Assembly: GCF_002374855.1 (NCBI RefSeq)
Contig: NZ_NWVC01000003.1
Span: 62,001-126,000 of the forward strand
Direction: 5' to 3'
Source of the DNA: Sphingomonas adhaesiva
GTDB lineage: Bacteria; Pseudomonadota; Alphaproteobacteria; Sphingomonadales; Sphingomonadaceae
DNA: 64,000 bases
Every line of letters starts with the position of its first letter. The stretch's first letter is position 1. This document shows, piece by piece, positions 27,444 through 35,777 of the stretch. Below the pieces are notes generated by a model, which did not search any database, was not told where the DNA came from, and saw only the letters and a program-made list of their open reading frames with translations. Position numbers and translations under genes: made by a program.

Positions 27444-28094
27444 ATGTTCGACGTCGTCGCCGCCAACCCGCACTTCTACCTGATGCTGGGCGTCCTGTTC
27501 GTCGCGGCGATGGTCGCGCGGCGCATCCCGGTGCTGCGTACGATCGTCAGCATCGCCTTCTGGGGCGCGGCGGGGCTGCTGCTGTACGCCGCGGTGGTGG
27601 AGCGCGAGCGGTTCGACCCGTGGATGGCGCGGATTGCGGCGGGGCTGAACATGGACAGCCAGCAGGTGGCGGGCGAGGAGACGCGAATCCGCATGAGCCG
27701 CGACGGGCATTTCTACGTCCGCGCGACGATCGGCGGGGTGGAGCGGCGGTTGCTGGTGGACAGCGGCGCGACGATCACCGCGCTGTCCCCGGCCACCGCG
27801 GCGGCGGCGGGGGTGGAGGTGAAGCCGTCGGTGTTCCCCGTGGTGCTGAAGACCGCCAACGGCACGATCCGCGCCGATACCGGCGAGGTGCGCGAGCTGC
27901 GTTTCGGCAATGTCGTGGCGCGCGATCTGGCGGTGGTGGTGTCGCCCGCGTTCGGCGACATCGACGTGCTGGGCATGAATTTCCTGTCGCGGCTCAAATC
28001 GTGGCGGGTGGAGGGGCAGACGCTGATCTTGACGCCGCATCATCCGCAGGACGCGGGCAGCGGCGCGACGACGGCCACGGGCGCGGCGCGTTAG
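27444..28094 (+). CDS. Membrane-anchored retropepsin-like aspartic protease (TIGR02281 type)
   Basis: 216 residues. Two hydrophobic segments (about 10-26 and 33-52) precede a single-lobe aspartic protease domain: 'RRLLVDSGATITALSP' has the catalytic DSGAT at 106-110, then a flap region and 'IDVLGMNFLSRLKSW', the typical 'LGMxFL' end. Members of this bacterial clan AA family are thought to act as dimers with the active site in the periplasm; natural substrates are unknown. It is divergent from the thrS leader (about 107 bp apart). Confidence 0.88.
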   Translation: MFDVVAANPHFYLMLGVLFVAAMVARRIPVLRTIVSIAFWGAAGLLLYAAVVERERFDPWMARIAAGLNMDSQQVAGEETRIRMSRDGHFYVRATIGGVERRLLVDSGATITALSPATAAAAGVEVKPSVFPVVLKTANGTIRADTGEVRELRFGNVVARDLAVVVSPAFGDIDVLGMNFLSRLKSWRVEGQTLILTPHHPQDAGSGATTATGAAR

Positions 28095-28167
28095 CATCTC
28101 GTTCACCACGATCGGCTAGCGTCGCCGGCGCCCGCGGCCGTCGCGGCGCGCCAGGTGCGAGGGATTG

Positions 28168-29097
28168 ATGAAGGGGCCGTTCGACCGCGCCTATGCCGCG
28201 CTCGAGTTCCTGCTGGAACATGCGCTGGCCCCGACGCCGTCGCATTACGACATGGCGTACACGCATCTGGGCGGCGGCAACGACGCGTTGACCGCCGAGG
28301 TCGCGCGGCTGACCGAGGGCGGCGTGCGGCTGACCGCGGAACAGGCGTCGACGCTGGCGGCGCACTTCTGCGGGCGCGAGGATGCCGCCGCGCAGGCGCA
28401 GATGCTGCACCATACCGAGCGGCTGGAGACGCTGACCAGCCGGACGCAGGACCTGACCGGCGGGTTCGGGCGCGACCTGTCGGGCCTTCCGACGCAGGGG
28501 ACGCCGCTGGCGAACCTGACGACGCAGATGGTGTCGCGGCTGGCCAAGGCGGAGCGCGAGCTGGCGGAGATCGCGACCGACATCACCGCGCTGCGCGAGC
28601 GGGTGGCGGGGCGCGGCGAGGACGAGGCGAACGACCGGCTGACCCAGGCCACCAGCCGCGGCGACGGCGACAGTTTCCTGGTGTCGCTGGCCGAGGAACC
28701 GGACGGCTACACGCTGGCGCTGGCCAAGCTGGACGGGCTGGACCGGATCAACGAGGAATTCGGGCTGGGCGTCGGCGACAACGTGCTGCGCGCGATGGCC
28801 GCGACGCTGCGCCAGGCGTGCGGCGAGCACGAGGTGATCCGCTGGGCAGGCGACGAGTTCATGACCGTGTTCCGCGGGCTGCCTGCGGCGCGCGCGACCG
28901 CGATGATCGAGGAAGCGCGCGAGGCGATGGCGCGGCGCACGTTGCGGCTGCGCGACAAGGGCACGCCGATCGGCACCGTCACCTTTTCCGCCGGGATCGC
29001 CGCCGCCGCCGCGGACGGCCCGGCGGAGGCGGTGCGCCGCGCCAAGGCACAGGTGCTGGCGGCGATCGCGCAGGGCGGCAACCGCGTCGTCGCCTGA
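28168..29097 (+). CDS. GGDEF-domain protein with AGDEF motif (putative diguanylate cyclase)
   Basis: 309 residues, soluble. The N-terminal half (about 1-150) is helical, including a segment near 120-150 that looks coiled-coil, with no recognised sensor domain. The C-terminal GGDEF domain has 'LALAKLDGLDRINEEFGLGV' and 'VIRWAGDEFMTVF' (AGDEF near 228-232). AGDEF is a variant seen in active cyclases, so c-di-GMP synthesis is plausible; the RxxD inhibitory site is absent. Start: the ATG at 28168 follows 'GAGGGA' at short spacing; a TTG immediately before it is less likely. Confidence 0.85.
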   Translation: MKGPFDRAYAALEFLLEHALAPTPSHYDMAYTHLGGGNDALTAEVARLTEGGVRLTAEQASTLAAHFCGREDAAAQAQMLHHTERLETLTSRTQDLTGGFGRDLSGLPTQGTPLANLTTQMVSRLAKAERELAEIATDITALRERVAGRGEDEANDRLTQATSRGDGDSFLVSLAEEPDGYTLALAKLDGLDRINEEFGLGVGDNVLRAMAATLRQACGEHEVIRWAGDEFMTVFRGLPAARATAMIEEAREAMARRTLRLRDKGTPIGTVTFSAGIAAAAADGPAEAVRRAKAQVLAAIAQGGNRVVA

Positions 29098-29128
29098 CGC
29101 GCGCCTATCCCGGGTGCCGCGTCAGGCG
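29091..29128. terminator. Shared hairpin between convergent GGDEF and ldcA genes
   Basis: CGCCTGACGCG (29091-29101) and CGCGTCAGGCG (29118-29128) form a perfect 11-bp stem with a 16-nt loop. Each arm contains the stop codon of one of the two convergent genes (TGA at 29095 on plus, 29124 on minus). No T-run follows on either strand, so it may be a bidirectional transcript-end stabiliser rather than a classic terminator. Confidence 0.5.
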
Positions 29129-29937
29129 ATGCCGAACGGGACGACGTGATTGTCCTGCGTATGCCCGATCAGCGCGCGGCCCAGATAGGGCACGCCCATT
29201 TCCCCGCACCAGCGCGCCATCATCGTCTCCAGCGTCTCGCCCCAGGCGGGGACATTGTCCTTCACCGCGGTCACCGCGCCCAGCCGCACCCCCGCGATGC
29301 CGCGCAGCTGCGTGGCGTGCGCCATCGTGAACAGCATCCGGTCCACCGCGTACATCGCCTCCGATACTTCCTCGACGATCAGGACATGGTCGGTGAGGTC
29401 GGGCAGATAGGGCGTGCCGGCCAGCGCGGCGAGGATCGACAGGTTGAACGCCGCGCTGGGCCGCCCCGCCAGCCCCGGTTCCAGCCCCGCCCGGTCGCCG
29501 CGCGCCAGCCAGCCGAGCGTGCGCGCCACCGTCTGGTCGCCGCCCTGCCGCTTGATATCGGCGGCCATCGGCGCGTGTGTCGGGCGGCCGATCCGCCGCG
29601 CGTAGAGCGCGCCGAGCAGGAAGCCGACGTCGGAATAGCCCAGATACGCCTTGCGCCGCGCCGGCTCCTTCAGCTGCGGCATGATCGTCGACAGGATGCG
29701 GTTCGATCCATAGCCGCCGCGCAGGAACCAGATCGCGTCGAACGCCGGATCGTTGGCATATTCCAGGAAGGCCGCGGCGCGGACCGCGTCCGATCCCGCG
29801 AAATGCCCGTCATGCGCATAGCATTGTGGGTGGAACACCAGATCCACCTCGGGATAGGCGATCGCGGCGAAGGCGCTGACCGGCGCGATCACGTCGGGAT
29901 TGGCCACGCTGCTGGCCGCCAGTACCCCGATGCGCAT
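29122..29937 (-). CDS. ldcA: LD-carboxypeptidase (muramoyltetrapeptide carboxypeptidase), S66 family
   Basis: 271 residues. The S66 serine nucleophile is Ser102 in 'AYLGYSDVGFLLGALY'; 'IWFLRGGYGSNRIL' precedes it and 'DHVLIVEEVSEAMYAVDRML' with 'GVRLGAVTA' lies downstream, as in LdcA. It trims the terminal D-Ala from murein tetrapeptides in the cytoplasm during wall recycling. 'GGGAGA' lies 7 nt before the ATG. It is divergent from an Mpl-like ligase over 57 bp, a functional pair. Confidence 0.9.
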   Translation of the reverse strand: MRIGVLAASSVANPDVIAPVSAFAAIAYPEVDLVFHPQCYAHDGHFAGSDAVRAAAFLEYANDPAFDAIWFLRGGYGSNRILSTIMPQLKEPARRKAYLGYSDVGFLLGALYARRIGRPTHAPMAADIKRQGGDQTVARTLGWLARGDRAGLEPGLAGRPSAAFNLSILAALAGTPYLPDLTDHVLIVEEVSEAMYAVDRMLFTMAHATQLRGIAGVRLGAVTAVKDNVPAWGETLETMMARWCGEMGVPYLGRALIGHTQDNHVVPFGIA

Positions 29938-29994
29938 CGCTTGTCTCCCGCCCTGCCTTGCCACGTCCGTCCAAAGTGCCGATAGCGTACCGCC

Positions 29995-31416
29995 ATGCAT
30001 GACGGCAACGTGCGCGACCGGCGCTTCTTCCTGGTCGGTATCGGCGGATCGGGAATGATGCCGCTGGCGATGATCCTGGCGGGGCGCGGCGCGACCGTCG
30101 CGGGCAGCGACCGCGGGCTGGACCAGGGGCGCGTCCCCGCCAAGTTCGACGAGCTGCGCGCACGCGGCATCGCGCTGTTCCCGCAGGACGGCAGCGGCAT
30201 CACCGACGCGGGGCAGACCGTCGTCGCCTCTGCCGCGGTGGAGGACACCGTCGCCGACATGGTCGCCGCGCGCGAGCATGGCTGTATCAGGATGTCGCGG
30301 GCCGAGCTGAACGCGGCGCTGTTCAACGCCAGCCGGATGCCGATCGGCGTCGCGGGCACCAGCGGCAAGTCGACGGTGACCGGCATGATCGCGACGATCC
30401 TGCACCACGCGGGCGCCGACCCCACGGTGATGAACGGCGCGGTGATGAAGGATTTCGTCGCCGCCGACCGCCCGTTCGCCAGCGCGCTGGTGGGGGCGGG
30501 CGACCCGTACGTGAGCGAGGTGGACGAAAGCGACGGGTCGATCGCGCTGTACCGGCCGCAGGTGGCGGTGCTGAACAACGTCAGCCTGGACCACAAGTCG
30601 CTGGACGAGCTGAACCGGCTGTTCGGCGATTTCCTGGCCAAGGCGCGGCATGGGGTGGTCAACGCCGACAATGCCGATGCCGCGCGCGCCGCCGCCGCAC
30701 TGCCGGCGGAGCGGGTGACGCGCGTGTCGATGACCGATCCGGCGGCGGACCTGTATGCCGGCGCGATCGAGGAAGCGCCGTTCGCGGTGTCGTTCGACCT
30801 GGCGCGGCGCGGGATCGCGGCGGGGCGCGTCGCCCTGCGCGTGCCCGGCCGGCACAATGTCGCCAACGCGCTGGCGGCGATCGGCGCGGTGCTGGCCGCG
30901 GGGCTGCCGATGGAACAGGCGCTGGCGGGGATCGCGCGCTTCACCGGCCTGCGCCGGCGCTTCGACCTGGTGGGCGAGGGCGGGGGCGTCGCGGTGATCG
31001 ACGATTTCGGGCACAATCCCGACAAGATCGCCGCCACGCTGGACACGCTGCACGCCTTTCCCGGCCGGGTGATCGTGCTGTTCCAGCCGCATGGCTACGG
31101 CCCGCTGAAGGTGATGCGCGCCGAACTGGTGGCGATGTTCGCCGCCACGCTGCGCGCGGGCGACCTGCTGGTGATGCCCGACCCCGTCTATCAGGGCGGG
31201 ACGACGGTGCGCGCGGTGACCAGCGTCGATATCGTGCGCGACGTGGTGCTGGCGGGGGCGCAGGCGGTGCATATCGCGGACCGCGCGGAGGCGGCGGCGC
31301 ATTGCGTCGCGCTGGCGCGCGCGGGCGACCGCATCGTGGTGATGGGCGCGCGCGACGACACGCTGCCGCTGCTGGCGGCGGACATGGTGGCGGACCTGGC
31401 GGCGCGGGCGGGGTGA
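29995..31416 (+). CDS. Mur ligase family protein, Mpl/MurC-like
   Basis: 473 residues with the three Mur ligase domains: Rossmann start 'FFLVGIGGSGMMPLAMILAG' (about 12-31), ATP-binding loop 'GVAGTSGKSTVTGMIATIL' (P-loop 121-127), 'EVDESDGSIALYRPQVAVLN', 'LRVPGRHNVANALAAIGAVL' and 'VIDDFGHNPDKIAATLDTL'. MurC/Mpl normally have GTHGKT in the loop; here it is GTSGKS. Given the divergent ldcA, the likely role is attaching recycled tripeptide (or a related acceptor) to UDP-MurNAc, as Mpl does. A true MurC would be expected in the dcw cluster elsewhere. Confidence 0.82.
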   Translation: MHDGNVRDRRFFLVGIGGSGMMPLAMILAGRGATVAGSDRGLDQGRVPAKFDELRARGIALFPQDGSGITDAGQTVVASAAVEDTVADMVAAREHGCIRMSRAELNAALFNASRMPIGVAGTSGKSTVTGMIATILHHAGADPTVMNGAVMKDFVAADRPFASALVGAGDPYVSEVDESDGSIALYRPQVAVLNNVSLDHKSLDELNRLFGDFLAKARHGVVNADNADAARAAAALPAERVTRVSMTDPAADLYAGAIEEAPFAVSFDLARRGIAAGRVALRVPGRHNVANALAAIGAVLAAGLPMEQALAGIARFTGLRRRFDLVGEGGGVAVIDDFGHNPDKIAATLDTLHAFPGRVIVLFQPHGYGPLKVMRAELVAMFAATLRAGDLLVMPDPVYQGGTTVRAVTSVDIVRDVVLAGAQAVHIADRAEAAAHCVALARAGDRIVVMGARDDTLPLLAADMVADLAARAG

Positions 31417-31443
31417 CGCACGCCGCGCCGCCGTCCGCGCGGG

Positions 31444-31815
31444 TCAGCTGGCGTGCTGCTGCATCGCCTGGCGGACCGCATGGTCGAAATGGTCGCCGGC
31501 GTTGACGCGGCAGGTTTCGACCGACACGGGCACCAGCCGTTCGATGCCGCGCACGTCCTCGGTCACGCGTTCATGCCCCTTGCCGGCGGGCGCGACGTTC
31601 CAGCTGACGGCTTCGGGCTGGAAGATCGCATCGACCCCGGCACGATCGCCGCACACGGCGGTGACATCCTGTCCGCGGTCGCTGAGCATCGCGACATAGC
31701 GCGCGCCGCCGGCGCCCGGCACGAATGCCTGTTCGCGAACCGCGGGCGCGGCGAAGGCGGTGCCGGCGGACGCCATCATGGCGGCGCCGACGATCCCGAT
31801 CACGATCCTGTTCAT
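31444..31815 (-). CDS. Secreted protein of unknown function
   Basis: 123 residues. A clear signal peptide ends at 'GTAFA' (about residue 23), followed by a mature domain of about 100 residues with two cysteines ('TAVCGDRAG' and 'SVETCRVNAG') that could form a disulfide. 'GGAGGC' stands about 5 bp before the ATG. No family was recognised. It is alone on this strand between the Mur ligase and the alpha/beta hydrolase. Confidence 0.75.
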   Translation of the reverse strand: MNRIVIGIVGAAMMASAGTAFAAPAVREQAFVPGAGGARYVAMLSDRGQDVTAVCGDRAGVDAIFQPEAVSWNVAPAGKGHERVTEDVRGIERLVPVSVETCRVNAGDHFDHAVRQAMQQHAS

Positions 31816-32012
31816 TTCAGCCTCCATCGTTGATGAGGCTGCTGGAACGAGCGTGATATCTTGCAGGTTGCTTGGCGGATGGAACATGGACGATTGTTCA
31901 TCCTTCCGTCGGCGGCGGTTCATCTTCGAGGGTCCGTCACCTGTTCTTCACCGATGCTTCATCCGGCGATCGTCGTTGCCGTTCGCCCGTGCGCATCCTA
32001 GCTACAGGGGCG

Positions 32013-32738
32013 ATGACCGATCCTGCCCCCGCCGCCCGCCCGCGCCTTGCCTATCACCTGACCGAGGGGAGCGGCCCGGCGATCGTGTTCCTGCCGGGCT
32101 ATGCCTCCGACATGACGGGCACCAAGGCGCTGGCGCTGGAGGCCTGGGCCGCGGCAAGCGGCCGTGCGTTCCTGCGGTTCGACTATGGCGGCTGCGGCGC
32201 CAGCGAGGGTGCGTTCGAGGACCAGTCGCTGGCCGACTGGCGCGACGACGCGCTGGCGATGATCGACCATGCCGTCGCCGGCCCGGTGGTACTGGTGGGA
32301 TCGTCGATGGGCGGGTGGCTGATGCTGCTGGCGGCGCTGGCGCGGCCCGGGCGCGTCGCCGCGCTGGTGGGCGTCGCGCCCGCGCCCGATTTCACCGACT
32401 GGGGTTTCAGCCAGGACGAGAAGATGTACCTCCTCCAGCACGGACGGCTGGAACGCGCCAACCCCTATGGCCCGCAGCCGACCGTCTATACGCGCCGTTT
32501 CTGGCAATCGGGCGAGGCCAACCGGCTGATGCACGGGCCGATCGCGTTCGACGGCCCGGTGCGCTTCGTGCAGGGGCAGGCCGATCCGGATGTGCCGTGG
32601 CACCGCACCGTCGCGCTGGCCGGGCTGATCCGGTCGCCGCACGTCCAGACGTGGCTGGTGAAGGACGGCGACCACCGTTTGTCGCGCGAGGACGATATCG
32701 CGCTGCTGATCCGCGCGGTAGAAGACGTGGTGCCGTGA
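32013..32738 (+). CDS. Alpha/beta hydrolase
   Basis: 241 residues, no signal peptide. The nucleophile elbow is 'VLVGSSMGGWLMLLAAL' (Ser98); 'FLRFDYGGCGASEG' is the preceding strand-turn; Asp in 'GQADPDVPWHRT' and His in 'VKDGDHRLSRE' complete a plausible triad. It resembles palmitoyl-protein-thioesterase ABHD10-like and bacterial serine esterases. Substrate unknown. It lies 16 bp upstream of glyoxalase I. Confidence 0.88.
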   Translation: MTDPAPAARPRLAYHLTEGSGPAIVFLPGYASDMTGTKALALEAWAAASGRAFLRFDYGGCGASEGAFEDQSLADWRDDALAMIDHAVAGPVVLVGSSMGGWLMLLAALARPGRVAALVGVAPAPDFTDWGFSQDEKMYLLQHGRLERANPYGPQPTVYTRRFWQSGEANRLMHGPIAFDGPVRFVQGQADPDVPWHRTVALAGLIRSPHVQTWLVKDGDHRLSREDDIALLIRAVEDVVP

Positions 32739-32754
32739 CGGCGAAAGGCGGAAC

Positions 32755-33189
32755 ATGAAGTATCTCCACACGATGATCCGGGTCAGCGACCCCGGTGCGA
32801 CGATCGCCTTCTTCGAGCTGCTGGGCCTCAGGGAGGTGCGGCGGATCGAGAACGAGAAGGGGCGGTTCACGTTGATCTTCTTGGCCGCGGACGAGGATAT
32901 GGCCGGGCTGGGCGAGCGCGCGCGTGCCGAGGTGGAGCTGACCCACAATTGGGACCCGGAGGAATATGCCGGCGGGCGCAATTTCGGCCATCTGGCGTAT
33001 CGGGTGGAGGATATCTACGCCACCTGCCAGCGGCTGGCCGACGCCGGACATATCATCCACCGCCCCCCGCGCGACGGGCATATGGCGTTCGTGAAGACCC
33101 CGGACGGCATCTCGATCGAGCTGTTGCAGGACGGGGTGCTGGAACCCGCCGAGCCATGGGCGTCGATGCCCAATACGGGGACCTGGTAG
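32755..33189 (+). CDS. gloA: Lactoylglutathione lyase (glyoxalase I)
   Basis: 144 residues of the vicinal-oxygen-chelate fold. Metal ligands expected for glyoxalase I are visible: His5 ('KYLHTMIRV'), Glu61 ('AEVELTHNWD'), His79 ('NFGHLAYRV') and Glu122 ('GISIELLQDG'). The length is that of the Ni-type bacterial enzyme. It converts the methylglyoxal-glutathione hemithioacetal to S-lactoylglutathione, which the next gene product hydrolyses. Confidence 0.93.
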   Translation: MKYLHTMIRVSDPGATIAFFELLGLREVRRIENEKGRFTLIFLAADEDMAGLGERARAEVELTHNWDPEEYAGGRNFGHLAYRVEDIYATCQRLADAGHIIHRPPRDGHMAFVKTPDGISIELLQDGVLEPAEPWASMPNTGTW

Positions 33190-33207
33190 TAGATGGGACG
33201 GGGTGAC

Positions 33208-33933
33208 ATGACGCTGGAGATCGTGCGTGTCCCGGTGCTGTCGGACAATTACAGCTGGCTGGTCCGGGAGGCGCAGACGGGCGCGGTGATGGTGGTCGAT
33301 CCGGGCGAGGCGGCTCCGGTGCTGGCGGCGGCGCAGGCGCGCGGCTGGACGATCGGCGCGGTGTGGCTGACGCACTGGCACCCCGATCACGTCGGCGGCG
33401 CGGCCGGGGTGAAGGCGGCGACGGGTGCGCGGATCATCGGCCCGGAGGCGGAACGCGCGAAGATCGTGGCGCTCGAAGACGGCGTGGGCGAGGGCGATAC
33501 GGTGGAACTGGGCGCGCAGAGCGCGCGCGTGATGGCGGTGCCGGGCCATACGGCGGGGCATATCGCGTTCCATTTCGACGGTGCGGGCGCGATTTTCACC
33601 GGCGATACGCTGTTTTCGATGGGGTGCGGGCGCCTGTTCGAGGGCGATGTGGGCCAGATGTTCGCGAACATGCAGCGATTCGCGACGCTGGATGACGCCA
33701 CCAGCGTCTATTGCGGGCACGAATATACGCAGTCGAACGGGCGGTTCGCGCTGTCGGTGGACCCCGACAATGCCGCGTTGGTCGCGCGGATGCGCGACGT
33801 CGATGCGCTGCGCGCCGCCGGTGAGGCGACGGTGCCGACGACGATCGGGGCAGAACGTGCGACCAACCCGTTCCTGCGCGCGGCGGATGCCGACGAACTG
33901 GCGCGACTGCGCGCCGCGAAGGATGCATTCTAG
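33208..33933 (+). CDS. gloB: Hydroxyacylglutathione hydrolase (glyoxalase II)
   Basis: 241 residues of the metallo-beta-lactamase fold. The binuclear metal motif 'LTHWHPDHVGG' (55-65) is followed by 'AVPGHTAGHIAFH', 'IFTGDTLFSMGCGRLFEGD' and 'YCGHEYTQSN', all glyoxalase II hallmarks. The protein start 'EIVRVPVLSDNYSWLV' is canonical. I chose the ATG at 33208, preceded by GGGG; an ATG at 33193 has no ribosome site. It acts directly after GloA in methylglyoxal detoxification. Confidence 0.94.
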   Translation: MTLEIVRVPVLSDNYSWLVREAQTGAVMVVDPGEAAPVLAAAQARGWTIGAVWLTHWHPDHVGGAAGVKAATGARIIGPEAERAKIVALEDGVGEGDTVELGAQSARVMAVPGHTAGHIAFHFDGAGAIFTGDTLFSMGCGRLFEGDVGQMFANMQRFATLDDATSVYCGHEYTQSNGRFALSVDPDNAALVARMRDVDALRAAGEATVPTTIGAERATNPFLRAADADELARLRAAKDAF

Positions 33934-33987
33934 CGTTGGTGCGTTGAGAGATACGTTGGGCGCGGGGGACGGATAGGGAGAGAGCGA

Positions 33988-34407
33988 ATGCGGTTCCTCA
34001 TCAGTTTTGCCGCCGCGGCGGCCCTGAGCGGGCTGGCGGTGGTCGCCGCGCAGGCCCAGCGGGAGCCGGCGCGCGGCTCCGTCGCGGGGAAGGCGGCGGC
34101 GGAATATGATCGGCTGCTGGCGGGCAAGACCCCCGGCAAGCCCGAGACGTGCATCGACACGCGCTTCAACAACCCGCGGCTGACCGCGTACGACGGCAAG
34201 CTGATCTACCGCGTCAGCAGCAAGCTGGTCTATGTCACCGACACCGGCGGCGGGTGCAGCAACGTCGCGCGCGGCGACACGCTGGTGACGCGCCAGTTCC
34301 AGGGCCGGCTGTGCCGCGGCGATATCGCGCAGACCGTCAACCTGCCGATCGGGATGCCGACCGGCAGCTGCGCGATGGGCGATTTCATTCCCTATCGATC
34401 GAAATAG
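33988..34407 (+). CDS. Secreted protein of unknown function
   Basis: 139 residues. 'GGAGAGAG' precedes the ATG. The signal peptide ends near 'VVAAQAQ' (about 23). The mature part has four cysteines ('ETCIDT', 'GGGCSNV', 'GRLCRGD', 'GSCAMGDF') likely forming two disulfides, and no transmembrane segment. Similar short proteins are widespread in sphingomonads as uncharacterised exported proteins. Confidence 0.78.
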   Translation: MRFLISFAAAAALSGLAVVAAQAQREPARGSVAGKAAAEYDRLLAGKTPGKPETCIDTRFNNPRLTAYDGKLIYRVSSKLVYVTDTGGGCSNVARGDTLVTRQFQGRLCRGDIAQTVNLPIGMPTGSCAMGDFIPYRSK

Positions 34408-34428
34408 ACCAGAAAAGGACGAGGACGC

Positions 34429-35751
34429 ATGAGCGGCGAGACCGAAGACACGCTGACCGGCGTGGAGACGACGCGGCGTTCCGCCAAGGCGAAGGTCGAT
34501 GCGATCGGCGGGCGCAAGCTGAAGCCGGCGACGCTGATGATGGGTCACGGATACGATCCGGCGCTGTCCGAAGGCGCGCTGAAGCCGCCGGTGTTCCTGA
34601 CCAGTACGTTCGTCTTTCCCAATGCCGCGGCGGGCAAGCGCCATTTCGAGGGCGTGACCGGCAAGCGCCCCGGCGGGGCGGAGGGGCTGGTCTATTCGCG
34701 CTTCAACGGCCCCAACCAGGAGATACTGGAGGACCGGCTGGGCATCTGGGAAGGCGCGGAGGATGCGCTGACCTTTTCCAGCGGCATGTCGGCGATCGCG
34801 ACATTGTTCCTGTCGCTGGTGCGCCCGGGCGACACGATCGTCCATTCCGGCCCGCTCTATGCCGCGACCGAGACGCTGATCGCGCGCGTGCTGGGGCAGT
34901 TCGGGGTGAAGTGGCTCGATTTTCCCGCGGGCGCGACGCGCGCGGAGATCGACGCGGTGCTGCAACGCGCCGCCGACGGCGGGCGGGTGGCGCTGATCTA
35001 CCTGGAAAGCCCGGCCAACCCGACCAACGCGCTGGTCGATGTCGAGGCGGTGGCGGCGAGCCGCGACGCGATCTTTGCCGATGCCGCCGACAAGCCGCCG
35101 ATCGCGATCGACAACACCTTCCTGGGGCCGCTGTGGTCGCAGCCGCTGCGGCACGGCGCCGACGTGGTCGTCTACAGCCTGACCAAATATGCCGGGGGCC
35201 ATTCCGACCTGGTCGCGGGCGGGGTGCTGGGCGCCAAGCCGCTGATCAACACGATCCGCGCGATGAGGAACACGATCGGCACGATCTGCGACCCCAATAC
35301 CGCGTGGATGCTGCTGCGCAGCCTGGAGACGCTGGAGCTGCGGATGAGCCGCGCGGGCGACAATGCCGCGAAGGTCTGCGCGTTCCTGCGCGACCATCCC
35401 AAGGTGGAGCGGGTCGGCTATCTCGGTTTCCTGGCGGAGGCGGAGGGGCGGCAGGCCGATATCTATCGCCGGCATTGCACCGGCGGCGGCTCCACCTTCT
35501 CGCTGTACCTGAAGGGCGGCGAGGCGGAGGCGTTCCGATTCCTCGACGCGCTCAGGATCGCCAAGCTGGCGGTCAGCCTGGGCGGGACCGAGACGCTGGC
35601 GAGCCACCCGGCGGCGATGACGCATTTGTCGGTCGCGGACGAGCGCAAGCAGGCGCTGGGGATCACCGACAATCTGGTACGCATCTCGATCGGGGTCGAG
35701 GATGCCGACGACCTGATCGCCGACATGGAACAGGCGCTGGCCGCGATCTGA
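34429..35751 (+). CDS. Cys/Met metabolism PLP-dependent enzyme (cystathionine gamma-synthase family)
   Basis: 440 residues. The PLP-lysine motif 'VVYSLTKYAGGHSDLVAGG' has the Schiff-base Lys at about 253; 'TFSSGMSAIATLFLSLVRPG' and 'IYLESPANPTNALVDVEAV' are family cofactor and substrate motifs; the tail 'RISIGVEDADDLIADMEQAL' is canonical. The family covers cystathionine gamma-synthase, methionine gamma-lyase and O-acylhomoserine sulfhydrylases; which one cannot be told. The N-terminal extension of about 30 residues and a slightly long active-site loop are typical of the alphaproteobacterial subgroup. Confidence 0.9.
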   Translation: MSGETEDTLTGVETTRRSAKAKVDAIGGRKLKPATLMMGHGYDPALSEGALKPPVFLTSTFVFPNAAAGKRHFEGVTGKRPGGAEGLVYSRFNGPNQEILEDRLGIWEGAEDALTFSSGMSAIATLFLSLVRPGDTIVHSGPLYAATETLIARVLGQFGVKWLDFPAGATRAEIDAVLQRAADGGRVALIYLESPANPTNALVDVEAVAASRDAIFADAADKPPIAIDNTFLGPLWSQPLRHGADVVVYSLTKYAGGHSDLVAGGVLGAKPLINTIRAMRNTIGTICDPNTAWMLLRSLETLELRMSRAGDNAAKVCAFLRDHPKVERVGYLGFLAEAEGRQADIYRRHCTGGGSTFSLYLKGGEAEAFRFLDALRIAKLAVSLGGTETLASHPAAMTHLSVADERKQALGITDNLVRISIGVEDADDLIADMEQALAAI

Positions 35752-35777
35752 CACGCTGGTACGACGGGAGGGACGCG

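Noticed and set aside
34408..34428. Possible SAM or other riboswitch before the Cys/Met PLP enzyme
   Set aside because: Only 21 bp separate it from the preceding gene, too short for any known riboswitch.
32407..35754. A 1115-codon open frame on the minus strand
   Set aside because: It runs antisense across the glyoxalase, secreted protein and PLP-enzyme genes. Composition is Arg/His/Gln/Pro-rich as expected for the shadow of GC-rich codons, and no domain is recognisable.
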